Counted from the first letter of the stretch, positions 48,982 through 58,629 are shown. The stretch is DNA of 64,000 bases from Peribacillus muralis (GCF_001439925.1 NZ_LMBV01000004.1:357081-421080), one strand, 5' to 3'. The notes: a model not told the origin generated them from the sequence alone. Program-made: numbers and translations.

Positions 48982-49122
48982 ATGAAGCAACAAATACAAA
49001 AAGAAAACTTCAAAGATATACTATTGTACGCCTATAAATTAGGAAATGAATCAGACGATATGAAGTTATCCCTTTTAATAGAAGAAATTAAGCAGCAACT
49101 TGTTATATCAAAAGGAAAATAA
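48982..49122 (+). CDS. Small protein of 46 residues inside the eps operon
   Basis: An open frame with no assigned family: [20 protein letters not shown], then a charged amphipathic segment ending QLVISKGK. It is predicted mostly helical, with no signal peptide or membrane helix. It fills the 176-base gap between galE and epsL almost exactly (15 bases after one stop, 20 before the next start). The ribosome site is weak, and GTG 48973 in frame could be the true start. It is not recognisably SinI or SlrA, but a small regulatory partner is conceivable. Confidence 0.55.
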   Translation: MKQQIQKENFKDILLYAYKLGNESDDMKLSLLIEEIKQQLVISKGK

Positions 49123-49142
49123 ACAATCCTGGAAGTGAAAAG

Positions 49143-49757
49143 ATGAAGAGAACATTTGACTTACTAGTTTCATTGCTTTTATTGGTTATCCTTAGTCCAG
49201 TTATCCTGATGGTAGCGGTTTTAATAAAGTATAAAATTGGTTCACCCATTTTTTATGTACAGATGAGACCAGGATTAAATGAAAAGCCTTTTACCCTCTA
49301 TAAATTTCGTTCCATGAATAATCAACATGATATTCACGGAAGAACGCTTCCTGATCATCTAAGATTAACTAGATTTGGAAAGACACTTAGAAAATTAAGT
49401 CTAGATGAATTACCGCAGCTAGTGAATGTTGTTAAAGGCGATCTTAGTTTAGTGGGACCAAGACCCTTATTAATGGAATACCTTCCATTGTATACAAAAG
49501 ATCAAGCAAGGCGTCATCTAGTTCGTCCTGGCATTACCGGATGGGCGCAAGTAAATGGGCGTAATGCGATATCATGGGAAGAAAAATTCGAACTGGATAA
49601 CTGGTATGTAAACCATCGTTCAATCCTGCTTGATGTAAAGATCTTGTTGCTTACGATCATGAAGGTGATCCGTACGGAAGGAATAAATTCATCATCTCAT
49701 GTTACCATGAGTCCATTTAAGGGGACTGTCCTTAATGAAAAGGAGAAGCAAGGATGA
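49143..49757 (+). CDS. epsL: Initiating sugar-phosphate transferase EpsL
   Basis: A 204-residue bacterial sugar transferase (WcaJ/PglC type) that moves a phosphosugar from its nucleotide carrier to undecaprenyl phosphate, the first step of repeat-unit synthesis. One N-terminal membrane segment ([22 protein letters not shown]) precedes YKFRSM, the core [26 protein letters not shown] and [12 protein letters not shown]. The ATG has GGAAG about 7 bases upstream. The gene overlaps epsM by 4 bases. Confidence 0.92.
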   Translation: MKRTFDLLVSLLLLVILSPVILMVAVLIKYKIGSPIFYVQMRPGLNEKPFTLYKFRSMNNQHDIHGRTLPDHLRLTRFGKTLRKLSLDELPQLVNVVKGDLSLVGPRPLLMEYLPLYTKDQARRHLVRPGITGWAQVNGRNAISWEEKFELDNWYVNHRSILLDVKILLLTIMKVIRTEGINSSSHVTMSPFKGTVLNEKEKQG

Positions 49758-50398
49758 AAATTGTCTTAATTGGCGAAGGCGGACATAGTAAGGTCATTAA
49801 AGACATGATTGATAGTATCACTGGTTGCGAATTGATTGGTTACCTCGATGATAAATATGAAAGAACAATCGTAAAAAAAGAGTTATTCTTCGCACCGCTC
49901 TCGACAGCATCCCATTTATTGGAGGAATTTACCGATATACAATTTATTGTGGCAATAGGAAATAACCAGAAACGAAAAAAAGTGGTGGATGAAATGTGTA
50001 TTCCGGATTCTTATTATGGAACACTGTTGCACCCTTCCTCAATCATCAGCCCAAGTGCAGAAATAGGGCTAGGCACAGTAGTCATGCCAGCGACAGTCAT
50101 CAATGCCGATGCTAAAATCGGCCGTCATGCAATCATTAATACTGGCTCAGTGATTGAGCATGACAGCAAACTTGGTGATTTTGTCCATATCTCACCACAT
50201 GGTACGTTAACGGGTTCCGTAAAAGTGGCGGAAGGTGCGCATATCGGAGCCAGCGCCACACTAATCCCCAATATGGCAATTGGAAAATGGTCCGTTATTG
50301 GTGCAGGAGCTACAGTTATAAACGATATCCCAGCACATAGCTTAGCGGTTGGGACACCTGCCATCTTAAAAAATAAATTAAGTATAGAAGGTGTATAA
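49754..50398 (+). CDS. epsM: Sugar O/N-acetyltransferase EpsM (PglD-like)
   Basis: A 214-residue left-handed beta-helix acetyltransferase. An N-terminal PglD-type sugar-nucleotide-binding fold ([15 protein letters not shown]) is followed by hexapeptide repeats from about residue 95, with catalytic-type His in [16 protein letters not shown]. With EpsC and EpsN it should make UDP-diacetylbacillosamine. The ATGA overlap with epsL indicates translational coupling. Confidence 0.9.
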   Translation: MKIVLIGEGGHSKVIKDMIDSITGCELIGYLDDKYERTIVKKELFFAPLSTASHLLEEFTDIQFIVAIGNNQKRKKVVDEMCIPDSYYGTLLHPSSIISPSAEIGLGTVVMPATVINADAKIGRHAIINTGSVIEHDSKLGDFVHISPHGTLTGSVKVAEGAHIGASATLIPNMAIGKWSVIGAGATVINDIPAHSLAVGTPAILKNKLSIEGV

Positions 50399-50399
50399 A

Positions 50400-51605
50400 G
50401 TGTTAAATGCAACAACCAGTAAACGAATTCTCCTCTCACCGCCCCATATGAGCGGAAATGAAGAGAAGTACGTTAAAGAGGCTTTTGTAACAAATTGGAT
50501 TGCCCCTTTAGGACCTAATCTTGATGTTTTCGAAAATGAATTAGCTAAATATGCAGGAGTCAAAGAAGCGGTTGCAGTCAGTTCCGGCACGGCAGCGATT
50601 CATTTGGCTCTTTCTTTATTGGACGTGAAAAAGGGAGATACCGTTTTTTGCTCCAGCCTTACCTTTGTGGCTACCGCCAATCCCATTCTTTATCTGAATG
50701 CTGAACCGATTTTCATTGATTCCGAATCGGAAACGTGGAATATGTCTCCAAAAGCTTTAGAAAGAGCATTTAGAGATGCTGCCGAAACGGATAAGCTTCC
50801 CAAAGCCGTCATCATTGTCAATCTGTACGGTCAACCGGCTAAAATGACTGAACTATTATCCATCTGTAATCGATATCAAGTTCCCGTCATCGAAGACGCT
50901 GCCGAGTCACTCGGTTCCACATATCATGGAAAAGCAAGCGGGACATTCGGGACATTCGGCATCTACTCATTCAACGGAAACAAGATCATCACGACCTCCG
51001 GTGGCGGAGCGTTGGTTTCCAATGATACCGATGCATTGCAGCGAGCCCGGTTTTTAGCTACGCAAGCAAAGGATGCAGCTCCCCATTATCAGCATAGTGA
51101 GGTTGGTTTTAATTATCGCATGAGTAATATCCTTGCTGGAATTGGAAGAGGACAATTAGAGGTATTGGGGGAAAGAGTAAAGGCAAGGAGAGCGGTTTAT
51201 GATCTATATGCCCAAGAATTGGCCCATATAACAGGATTAACTTTCATGCCTGAATTGAACGACACTCTTTCTAATCGTTGGCTGACGGCAGTCACAATAA
51301 ACGAAGCAGAACTTGGCATATCAAAAGCAACCTTGCTTGATTCTCTAGAACACGAAAACATTGAAGCAAGACATGTCTGGAAACCACTTCACCTTCAGCC
51401 TCTTTTTGAAGGCTCCCGTTATTATCGACATGAGAGCGAAGCCAACATTTCCGAACAATTATTCCATACAGGAATCTGCTTGCCATCAGGGTCCAATATG
51501 ACCCGGGACGATCAAATGAGAGTCATCCACTCAATTAAAAAGGCAATAAATGAAGCAATGGATAACACCCATCCATCGATAAGAAATCACATTGGAACTG
51601 GGTAA
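50400..51605 (+). CDS. epsN: Sugar-nucleotide aminotransferase EpsN (DegT/DnrJ/EryC1)
   Basis: A 401-residue PLP-dependent aminotransferase that converts the UDP-4-keto sugar from EpsC to the 4-amino sugar. The PLP lysine is in SFNGNKIITTSGGG, cofactor contacts in VSSGTAAIHLAL, and VIEDAAESLGS carries the ring-nitrogen Asp. The start is GTG 50400 with AGAAGGTG 6 bases upstream, inside the end of epsM; an in-frame GTG at 50391 is part of that ribosome site. Confidence 0.92.
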   Translation: MLNATTSKRILLSPPHMSGNEEKYVKEAFVTNWIAPLGPNLDVFENELAKYAGVKEAVAVSSGTAAIHLALSLLDVKKGDTVFCSSLTFVATANPILYLNAEPIFIDSESETWNMSPKALERAFRDAAETDKLPKAVIIVNLYGQPAKMTELLSICNRYQVPVIEDAAESLGSTYHGKASGTFGTFGIYSFNGNKIITTSGGGALVSNDTDALQRARFLATQAKDAAPHYQHSEVGFNYRMSNILAGIGRGQLEVLGERVKARRAVYDLYAQELAHITGLTFMPELNDTLSNRWLTAVTINEAELGISKATLLDSLEHENIEARHVWKPLHLQPLFEGSRYYRHESEANISEQLFHTGICLPSGSNMTRDDQMRVIHSIKKAINEAMDNTHPSIRNHIGTG

Positions 51606-51627
51606 AAAAGAATGAAGAGGTAATCAA

Positions 51628-51966
51628 ATGATTGGAAAAAACATTGCAGAGTTGCGTAAGAAAAGAGGATATACATTATCTGAACTGGCTGAACAGGCCA
51701 ATATATCGAAATCTTATCTAAGTAACATCGAACGTAATCTCAATCAAAACCCCTCACTTCAGGTCATGGAAAAAATTGCTCACGTACTGAATGTCGATTT
51801 CGTTTCACTCCTAAAAAAAGAAAACACAATGGAAGCTCCGTATTACTTAGAAAAAGAATGGCTTGAATTTGTCCAAGAGCTTCAAAGATGCGGCCTTAAG
51901 AAAGAACAGCTTTCCCAGTACAAGCCGTTGATCGAGTTTATTAGATGGCAGAATGAGAGGAAGTAG
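51628..51966 (+). CDS. sinR: SinR-like master biofilm repressor
   Basis: A 112-residue protein with the layout of B. subtilis SinR (111 residues). The N-terminal Xre/lambda-type HTH reads MIGKNIAELRKKRGYTLSEL, then SKSYLSNIERN, nearly the SinR recognition helix. The C-terminal dimer domain (EWLEFVQELQRCGLKKEQL, then FIRWQNER) matches the part of SinR that binds SinI. AAGAGGTAATCAA precedes the ATG. It sits 22 bases after epsN, inside the operon it should repress. No sinI-like gene is beside it. SlrR-like roles cannot be excluded. Confidence 0.87.
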   Translation: MIGKNIAELRKKRGYTLSELAEQANISKSYLSNIERNLNQNPSLQVMEKIAHVLNVDFVSLLKKENTMEAPYYLEKEWLEFVQELQRCGLKKEQLSQYKPLIEFIRWQNERK

Positions 51967-52110
51967 GTCAACTGTTTATACCTTGAGTCCTCTAATAATG
52001 TTGGTTGATGAAAGGAAAAGACTACATTGTGATATGTGTAAAATATCCCTTGAGGTACCGACAGTATTAAACTAGTAAAGAACATGGAAAATAAGAGGGG
52101 GATGATGAGG

Positions 52111-53139
52111 TTGAATATTAAAGTCAGTGTAGTTATCCCCGTATACAATGCAGGAGATTACATTGAATATTGCATCAAATCTTTATTAAATCAAACCCTA
52201 TACGAATGCGAGTTTATATTTATCAATGATGGATCAATAGACACGAGTAAAGAAACAATAGAAAATTACCATCAAATAGATTCTCGAATTATATTAATAA
52301 ACCAACCAAATCAGGGGGTAAGTAAAGCTCGTAACAATGGGTTGATGCTAGCGAAGGGTGAATATGTAGGGTTTGTAGACGCTGATGATTTTGTAGAAGA
52401 AGATATGTTTGAAAAATTGTATAGGTCTGCAATAAAAGAAAACTATGACTCTATAATATCAAACTTTGAGATAGAAATTAATGGCCATAATATAAAAACG
52501 AAGTTTCCGTTTCCCCATTCCATATTATTAGATAAAGAATATATACAAACACATATAATGACATATTTTATAAAGTCAGATAACTTAAATAGTGTTTGCA
52601 ATAAACTATATAAAAATACTTTAATAAAAGAAAATAATATTAGGTTTCCTGAAAATACAGATCTTGGAGAAGATGGAATTTTCAATTTGGATTTTTTTTC
52701 TATATCTAATACTTCTTCATATATAAATTATTCAGGATATTACTATAGAGAAGTCTTAGGGAGTGCAACAAGAAATATAGGAGAAAAAGATTATTTCAAA
52801 AAAGCACTTGAAATTTACAATTATCAAATTCCAAAAGAACTATTTTTAAATATTAAACAAACCACTATTCAAAAATATAAAGCAAGAAAGTTTATTTATA
52901 GTGTTCTATCATACATTCATATTTATTTATCACCCACAAATGATATGAGTTATTTTAACAGAATTAAATATGTAAAAAGTATGTTGAAAAATAATTCTGT
53001 ACATGAAGCATTATCTTTGTTCAGTCAGGAAAGAGATTCACTTGGCAAATATGAAAGGTTACTTTTAAGGATGATAAAAAACAAAAATTTGATCGGAATA
53101 TATCTGGCTACTTCATACAGTAGAATGAGAAATAAATAA
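52111..53139 (+). CDS. Glycosyltransferase family 2 (EpsJ/EpsH-like)
   Basis: A 342-residue GT-A enzyme: VSVVIPVYNAGDYIEYCIKSL, FINDGSIDTSKE, GVSKARNNGL and the DxD in VDADDFVEED. The start is uncertain. TTG 52111 gives the usual family N-terminus with GAGGGGG 9 bases ahead; ATG 52105, 52102 and 52084 are also in frame. It opens an AT-rich block of genes, visibly different in base and codon use from the eps genes before it. Confidence 0.82.
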   Translation: MNIKVSVVIPVYNAGDYIEYCIKSLLNQTLYECEFIFINDGSIDTSKETIENYHQIDSRIILINQPNQGVSKARNNGLMLAKGEYVGFVDADDFVEEDMFEKLYRSAIKENYDSIISNFEIEINGHNIKTKFPFPHSILLDKEYIQTHIMTYFIKSDNLNSVCNKLYKNTLIKENNIRFPENTDLGEDGIFNLDFFSISNTSSYINYSGYYYREVLGSATRNIGEKDYFKKALEIYNYQIPKELFLNIKQTTIQKYKARKFIYSVLSYIHIYLSPTNDMSYFNRIKYVKSMLKNNSVHEALSLFSQERDSLGKYERLLLRMIKNKNLIGIYLATSYSRMRNK

Positions 53140-53160
53140 TGTTCAGGGAGATTAAATTAA

Positions 53161-54321
53161 ATGAAAATATTAATGTTTGCACATGATGGCAGTTTAAATA
53201 GAGGGTGTGAGGCCATTGTAAGGTCCTCTACATCGTTGATAAAAGAATCAATAGAAGATTCAAAAGTATATTTAGCATCAGGAAAACCTGAAACAGATAA
53301 AGGTATTTTAAAATTAGATACAATCTTTGATGGATCAACATCATCAATAAAAAAGTACTCACTACAGTGGTTGTTGTCCTATATTAATATAAAACTATTT
53401 AAAAATGAGTCTTATGCATTAGGAGAAATTCATAAGAAGACTATACGACATATTAATGAAGCGGATGTTTGTTTATCAATTGGCGGGGATAATTATTGTT
53501 ATGGTGAGCAACCAGGTTGGTATGAAATTAACAAAAGAATAAAAAATAAAGGGAAGAAATTGGTTTTATGGGGTTGTTCAATTGGGGAAGAGGATATGAG
53601 CGAAAGAAAACTTCAAGATTTAAAGCTTTTTGATTTAATTCTTGCCCGTGAAACTATCACTTTTAATATGTTAAAGAAAAAAGGGCTCTCTAATGTTAAA
53701 TTGTGCGCTGATCCTGCTTTTACTATGGAAAAGGAAGAATTGCCCTTACCAAAAGGCTGGGAAGAAGGTAACACAATAGGTCTCAACTTTAGCCCCTTAA
53801 TTATGAAAAAAAATGAAAATTCAAAAGTTGCAGTAATAAACCTTATTAGTCATATTTTAAATACAACAACTTTTATAGTTGCATTAACACCTCATGTAAC
53901 AGAAAGACATAATAATGATTATGATTTATTAAAAGAATTTTTTTACAAATTTAAAGATTCTAAGAGAGTTATTTTATTACCTGATAACTTGAATGCTATC
54001 CAATACAAAGGCTATATAGCAAGGATGAGGTTTTTTATTGGAGCTAGAACCCATGCAACTATTGCTGCATACTCTAATTATGTTCCAACTATGGTATTAG
54101 GTTATAGCGTAAAGTCAAAAGGGATTTCAAATGATATATTCGGTGAAGAAAAATTGGTTCTAGGTATAGGAGAATTATCAGATACTAATATACTGATAAG
54201 TAAATTTGAAGAAATGGTAAAAGAAGAAAATGAAATCAAAGAAACGTTGTATAATTCAGTTCCAAAATTAAAAAAAATGTCTTATAAATCAGTACAATAT
54301 TTAAATGAGATATTTAAATAG
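53161..54321 (+). CDS. Polysaccharide pyruvyl transferase family protein
   Basis: A 386-residue enzyme of the CsaB/EpsI/EpsO-type family that adds a ketal-linked pyruvate to a sugar, giving the polymer negative charge. It has the nucleotide-type opening GSLNRGCEAIVRSS, the core LVLWGCSIGEE, ADPAFTM, and the late GARTHATIAAYSNYVPTMVLGYSVKS run. The ATG has GGGAG about 9 bases upstream. It is AT-rich like its neighbours. Confidence 0.87.
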   Translation: MKILMFAHDGSLNRGCEAIVRSSTSLIKESIEDSKVYLASGKPETDKGILKLDTIFDGSTSSIKKYSLQWLLSYINIKLFKNESYALGEIHKKTIRHINEADVCLSIGGDNYCYGEQPGWYEINKRIKNKGKKLVLWGCSIGEEDMSERKLQDLKLFDLILARETITFNMLKKKGLSNVKLCADPAFTMEKEELPLPKGWEEGNTIGLNFSPLIMKKNENSKVAVINLISHILNTTTFIVALTPHVTERHNNDYDLLKEFFYKFKDSKRVILLPDNLNAIQYKGYIARMRFFIGARTHATIAAYSNYVPTMVLGYSVKSKGISNDIFGEEKLVLGIGELSDTNILISKFEEMVKEENEIKETLYNSVPKLKKMSYKSVQYLNEIFK

Positions 54322-54333
54322 TCAGGAGAATTT

Positions 54334-55524
54334 ATGAAAAAAAATATCTTGTTTGTTATGCCAAGCCTTTCGGCAGGTGGTGCAGAGAAAAGTTTAATTA
54401 ATTTGCTTACTTTAATAGATTATAAAAAATATAAAGTGGACTTATATTTATTTAATAATTCGGGATTATTTATAAATTCTATACCGTCAGAGGTTAATGT
54501 GATAGAAAGTTCTGAATGTCGAAAGGTATTTTCAACCCAGCTTTTTAAATCAATACTTTATTATATGAAAAAAGGTCAAGTTCGTTTGGTATTTAACAGA
54601 ATTATATTCTCTTTTAAAAATAGATTAATAAGTACTATTGCACTTTCAGAACAATATACTTGGAAAAATCAGAGGCTGTCATTTAATTTTACAGATAAAA
54701 ATTATGATATAGCAATTGGTTATCTAGAAAAAACTTCTATATATTTTGTTGTGGATAATGTTCGAGCAAATAAAAGGATCGGTTGGATACATACAGACTA
54801 TTCAAATTCCGGTATGAATCCTAAATTTGACTATCCTTACTTCGAATTATTGGATGAAATAGTAACCGTTTCTGAAGAATGTGCAAATGCTTTAGAAGAG
54901 AAATTTATTACCCTGAAGGAAAAAATAAAAGTTATACAAAATATTGTATCTCCTGGAGCTATTAAAGAATTAGCAGCAAAGGACTTAGAATCCGAAATTG
55001 TTTTTGAGGAAGGAAAAATTAATATTGTTAGCGTTGCTAGGTTAAGTATGGAAAAAGGGGTAGATATTGCGATAAACACATGTAAAATTTTGACTGAAAA
55101 AGGATTTAATATTAACTGGTTCGTATTAGGTGAGGGAAAAGAGCGAAAAAGATTAGAATCATTAATTAACATTCATGGATTAACCGACAACTTTAAGTTA
55201 TTAGGAACTGTTGAAAATCCATATCCGTTTATAAGAAATGCTGACATTTACGTACAGCCATCAAGATATGAGGGAAAATCAATCGCCATAGACGAAGCAA
55301 AAATACTTCTTAAACCTATTGTTGTTACCAATTTCGTTACTGCAACAGAACAAATAAAAAGCGGAGTAAATGGACTAATTTCTGAAATGAATCCCGAGGG
55401 CCTTTCGAGAAAAATTGAGATTTTAATAAAAAATGAAAATTATCGAAATAGACTAATAAGTAATTTATCCAAAGAAAAACTAGGAACTGAAGCAGAAATT
55501 CAAAAGTTATATAAACTAATGTAG
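54334..55524 (+). CDS. Glycosyltransferase (GT4), second of three related paralogues
   Basis: A 396-residue GT4 enzyme with SLSAGGAEKSLINLLTLIDY, GWIHTDYSNSG and donor motif QPSRYEGKSIAIDEAK. It is a diverged copy of the enzyme at 46663 and closest to the next gene. Duplication followed by divergence could have widened acceptor or donor choice. CAGGAG precedes the ATG. Confidence 0.86.
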   Translation: MKKNILFVMPSLSAGGAEKSLINLLTLIDYKKYKVDLYLFNNSGLFINSIPSEVNVIESSECRKVFSTQLFKSILYYMKKGQVRLVFNRIIFSFKNRLISTIALSEQYTWKNQRLSFNFTDKNYDIAIGYLEKTSIYFVVDNVRANKRIGWIHTDYSNSGMNPKFDYPYFELLDEIVTVSEECANALEEKFITLKEKIKVIQNIVSPGAIKELAAKDLESEIVFEEGKINIVSVARLSMEKGVDIAINTCKILTEKGFNINWFVLGEGKERKRLESLINIHGLTDNFKLLGTVENPYPFIRNADIYVQPSRYEGKSIAIDEAKILLKPIVVTNFVTATEQIKSGVNGLISEMNPEGLSRKIEILIKNENYRNRLISNLSKEKLGTEAEIQKLYKLM

Positions 55525-55529
55525 GGTAG

Positions 55530-56720
55530 GTGTTCATTATAAAGAAAGAACTCTTGTTTGTAATAAACAATTTAAATTGCGGTGGAGCAGAAAAAGCACT
55601 TATTTCCTTGTTAGAAACAATAGATTATTCAAGGTTTAATGTTGATCTGTTTCTGTTTAAACATGAAGGCCTCTTTTTTAGTAAGATACCCAAAGATGTT
55701 ACTTTACTAAAAGAGCCTGTAGGTTATAAATATTATGATATGTCTATTAAAAAAGCTACAACTGAATGCTTAAAAACAGGTAAATTAAAAACCATATACA
55801 ATAGAATTCACGCAGGCTTTATATTTAAAAAAGAAAAAAATAAAGCAAAATGTGAACAGAAAGTTTGGAAACTAATTTCAAAATCCATAAATAAATTAGA
55901 AAAAGAATACGATATAGCAATTGGATACTTAGAAAAAAACCCAATCTATTTTTGTGTAGACAAAGTTAATGCAAAGAAAAAGATTGGCTTTATTCATAAT
56001 GATTATGACAAGTTGGGGATGGATCCAAAAAAAGATTATTATTACTTTACTAAATTGGATTTTTTGGTAACGGTTTCGGAAGAATGTGCAAAGGTATTGA
56101 GGGAGAGGTTCCCCCAATTTAGTTACAAGGTGTCGGTCATGAATAATATTATATCATCTAGAATAGTGAACAAAATGGCTTTGGCAAAAATAGATCAACT
56201 CAATTCTAAAATAAATATTGTCACTGTAGGAAGACTAAACTATCAGAAAGGATATGAAATGGCAATAAAAGCATGTAAATATTTAGTTGAAGAGGGTTAT
56301 GAATTTGTTTGGTATGTTATTGGAGAAGGTACTGAACGTCCAAAACTACAAAAATTAATAGTAGACAATGAATTGTCTGAATCCTTTGTTTTGCTGGGAA
56401 TTAAGGAAAATCCGTATCCCTATATAAAACAAGCAGATTTATATGTTCAAACCTCGAGATTTGAAGGGAAATCAATAGCTATAGATGAAGCAAAAATTTT
56501 AAATAAACCAATTGTAGTAACTAATTTTACTACAGCAAAAGATCAAATAAATCATAATGAAAATGGAATTATTGTGAATATGAATTCTCTTTCAATTGCA
56601 AAAGGAATTAAAACGTTAATAGATAATGAAGAATTACGATTAAAACTTTCTAAAAACCTATCAAAAGAGAAGTTAGGAAACGAATTTGAAATAAACAAAC
56701 TTTATGAAATGATTACCTAA
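55530..56720 (+). CDS. Glycosyltransferase (GT4), third of three related paralogues
   Basis: A 396-residue GT4 enzyme closely related to the previous gene: LNCGGAEKALISLLETIDYS, IGFIHNDYDKLG and QTSRFEGKSIAIDEAK. The N-terminus has no ATG. GTG 55530 lies within TAGGGTAGGTG, so a start at the rare codons ATT/ATA just downstream (giving KKELLFV, as in the paralogue) is possible. Start annotation is therefore uncertain. Confidence 0.83.
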   Translation: MFIIKKELLFVINNLNCGGAEKALISLLETIDYSRFNVDLFLFKHEGLFFSKIPKDVTLLKEPVGYKYYDMSIKKATTECLKTGKLKTIYNRIHAGFIFKKEKNKAKCEQKVWKLISKSINKLEKEYDIAIGYLEKNPIYFCVDKVNAKKKIGFIHNDYDKLGMDPKKDYYYFTKLDFLVTVSEECAKVLRERFPQFSYKVSVMNNIISSRIVNKMALAKIDQLNSKINIVTVGRLNYQKGYEMAIKACKYLVEEGYEFVWYVIGEGTERPKLQKLIVDNELSESFVLLGIKENPYPYIKQADLYVQTSRFEGKSIAIDEAKILNKPIVVTNFTTAKDQINHNENGIIVNMNSLSIAKGIKTLIDNEELRLKLSKNLSKEKLGNEFEINKLYEMIT

Positions 56721-56734
56721 CAAGGAGGTTACTA

Positions 56735-57907
56735 ATGGTAATAAGTTTAGGTATACTCTCTATATTAATAATGGTATTGCTTATGGATATTATCCCAATA
56801 TTTAAAGATTGGTTGAAAAGAATACATATTGGCAGATTTACGAATGAGAAATTGTGGAAGAAAGAAATTAGTGACAAAGCTATTAAATGGTTAAATAAAA
56901 CACCTTCTATTAAGGTAACTGATAATCAACGATTAATTGCAATTGATATGCTAAAAGGAAATTACAAAAGTGGCGTAATCCAACATTGGCAAGAAGCTGG
57001 GTTACTTTTGGGTTTGTCGGAATATTTGAACTTAACTGAAGACAAAAGACTAAAAAAGGAAATAAATAAATTTATTAATAGTAAGTTTGACAAAAATGGA
57101 AATTGGATAAGAAATCCGCAAAATATAGATGTTGCAATTCTCGGTTATGCAATTATGAAATTGGATTTTATTAATATAGCTGATTATAAACCAGCTTTAG
57201 ATACTATATGGAAATTAATAAAAGATCATATTGGAAATGATGGAACTGTAGAATACAGAAGCACCATGAAAAAATACAGGTATGTGGATACTATTGGTTT
57301 TATTTGTCCCTTTTTAGTTTCATATGGTATTAGGTTTGATGTAGAGGAAAGCATTCATTTAGCAATTAAACAAATCAAAGAATATGAGAAATATGGCATG
57401 TTAAATAAACACTATCTACCGTGCCATGCTATTAATATAGAAAATAAGTTACCTGTAGGGTTATATGGATGGGGAAGGGGATTAGGATGGTTTGCTATAG
57501 GAATTATAGATACATGGGATGCCCTTCCTAAAGACCACCCTTATAAATTTGATTTAGAAGAGATTATAAAAAAGTTTACTGTTGAAATTTTAAAATACCA
57601 GCAAAAAGATGGAAATTGGAATTGGGCAGTAAATAGAAAAGAGAGCCGAGCAGATTCTTCTACTACAGCTACCCTTGGTTGGTTTTTGGTAAAAGCTGCC
57701 AAGATAAAAGGCATTTCCATTCCATGTCAGGAGGGAGTGGAAAAGTCAATAAAATATTTAATGAAAGTAACAAGAAAGAACGGAGAAATTGATTTTTCCC
57801 AAGGAGATACAAAGGATATTGGTGTATATTCAATGTCATTTAATATTCTTCCTTTTACTCAGGGATTTTCTGTTAGATTAATGTGTTTTAGATTACGCAT
57901 ACATTGA
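56735..57907 (+). CDS. Glycoside hydrolase family 88/105-like protein, membrane-anchored
   Basis: A 390-residue (alpha/alpha)6-barrel protein of the unsaturated glucuronyl/rhamnogalacturonyl hydrolase type (YteR-like). The family run YGWGRGLGWFAIGIIDTWDALPKDHP and a DSSTTA segment are visible. An N-terminal hydrophobic helix (ISLGILSILIMVLLMDII) suggests anchoring or export. It probably trims or edits uronic-acid-containing polymer, but it lies among biosynthetic genes and no polysaccharide lyase is nearby except the possible one at 60299. AAGGAGG precedes the ATG. Confidence 0.75.
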   Translation: MVISLGILSILIMVLLMDIIPIFKDWLKRIHIGRFTNEKLWKKEISDKAIKWLNKTPSIKVTDNQRLIAIDMLKGNYKSGVIQHWQEAGLLLGLSEYLNLTEDKRLKKEINKFINSKFDKNGNWIRNPQNIDVAILGYAIMKLDFINIADYKPALDTIWKLIKDHIGNDGTVEYRSTMKKYRYVDTIGFICPFLVSYGIRFDVEESIHLAIKQIKEYEKYGMLNKHYLPCHAINIENKLPVGLYGWGRGLGWFAIGIIDTWDALPKDHPYKFDLEEIIKKFTVEILKYQQKDGNWNWAVNRKESRADSSTTATLGWFLVKAAKIKGISIPCQEGVEKSIKYLMKVTRKNGEIDFSQGDTKDIGVYSMSFNILPFTQGFSVRLMCFRLRIH

Positions 57908-57925
57908 GGAGGAATAAAGAATTTA

Positions 57926-58483
57926 ATGAAGAAAGTATTGAATTTCATTAGAGTTAGACTTAGAAAATTGTTATTTGAAGAAATTTGGTTAGATGATTAT
58001 ATCAAACAAGGAATGGTCATAGGAGTAAATTGCTCGATTCAACCTGGAGTTATATTTGATATTTCACACTGTTGGTTAATAAAAATTGGAAACAATGTTA
58101 CCATTGCTCCAGAAGCATATATTCTAGCTCACGACACAAGCACAAAGCGTTTAATAAAATATACAAAAGTTGCGAATGTCATAATAGAAGACAATGTGTT
58201 TATTGGTGCGAGATCAATAATAATGCCAGGCGTTACTATTGGGAAAGGTTCCTTGGTAGCTGCAGGCAGTGTAGTAACAAAGTCTGTTCCAGAAGAAAGT
58301 GTAGTTGCGGGAAATCCAGCAAAAATCATATCAACAACGGATAATTATCATAAAAAACTAGAAGAACAAATCTTATCAGCAAAGATTTATGATAGCAAAT
58401 ATACGTTAAAAGGTAATATTACAAATAACCAAAAAACAAAAATGTATAAAGAATTAATGGAAACTAGAGGTTACGTTGAATAA
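57926..58483 (+). CDS. Hexapeptide-repeat O-acetyltransferase
   Basis: A 185-residue left-handed beta-helix acyltransferase (LacA/WcaF type). Hexapeptide repeats run from about residue 30, with a catalytic-type His in ILAHDTS and the closing VVAGNPAKII typical of the group. It probably O-acetylates a sugar of the repeat unit. GAGGAGG lies about 13 bases before the ATG, a long gap, so the start could be displaced. Confidence 0.85.
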   Translation: MKKVLNFIRVRLRKLLFEEIWLDDYIKQGMVIGVNCSIQPGVIFDISHCWLIKIGNNVTIAPEAYILAHDTSTKRLIKYTKVANVIIEDNVFIGARSIIMPGVTIGKGSLVAAGSVVTKSVPEESVVAGNPAKIISTTDNYHKKLEEQILSAKIYDSKYTLKGNITNNQKTKMYKELMETRGYVE

Positions 58484-58485
58484 AC

Positions 58486-58554
58486 GTTGCCCATGCTGCT
58501 GCTGAATTTTCCGGTTTACCATTGTACCGTTACCTTGTAGGGTTCAATATTCAG
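58486..58554 (+). pseudogene. Enolase-like remnant between acyltransferase and flippase genes
   Basis: Twenty-three codons read VAHAAAEFSGLPLYRY then LVGFNIQ before a stop. This matches the internal enolase segment (consensus VA.AAA..LGLPLY.YLGGFNA) far better than chance, but there is no start, active site or rest of the gene. It looks like a recombination or import scar left when this gene block was assembled. Confidence 0.6.
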
Positions 58555-58629
58555 TAATTTTACAGCCAATAGCAGTAAGTAATGATTGGTTTATAAAATT
58601 TTATACTGCACTCATGTTAGGAGTAAACC

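Noticed and set aside
58072..58344. 90-codon frame inside the acetyltransferase gene
   Set aside because: An out-of-frame shadow; the hexapeptide-repeat reading is clearly the real gene.
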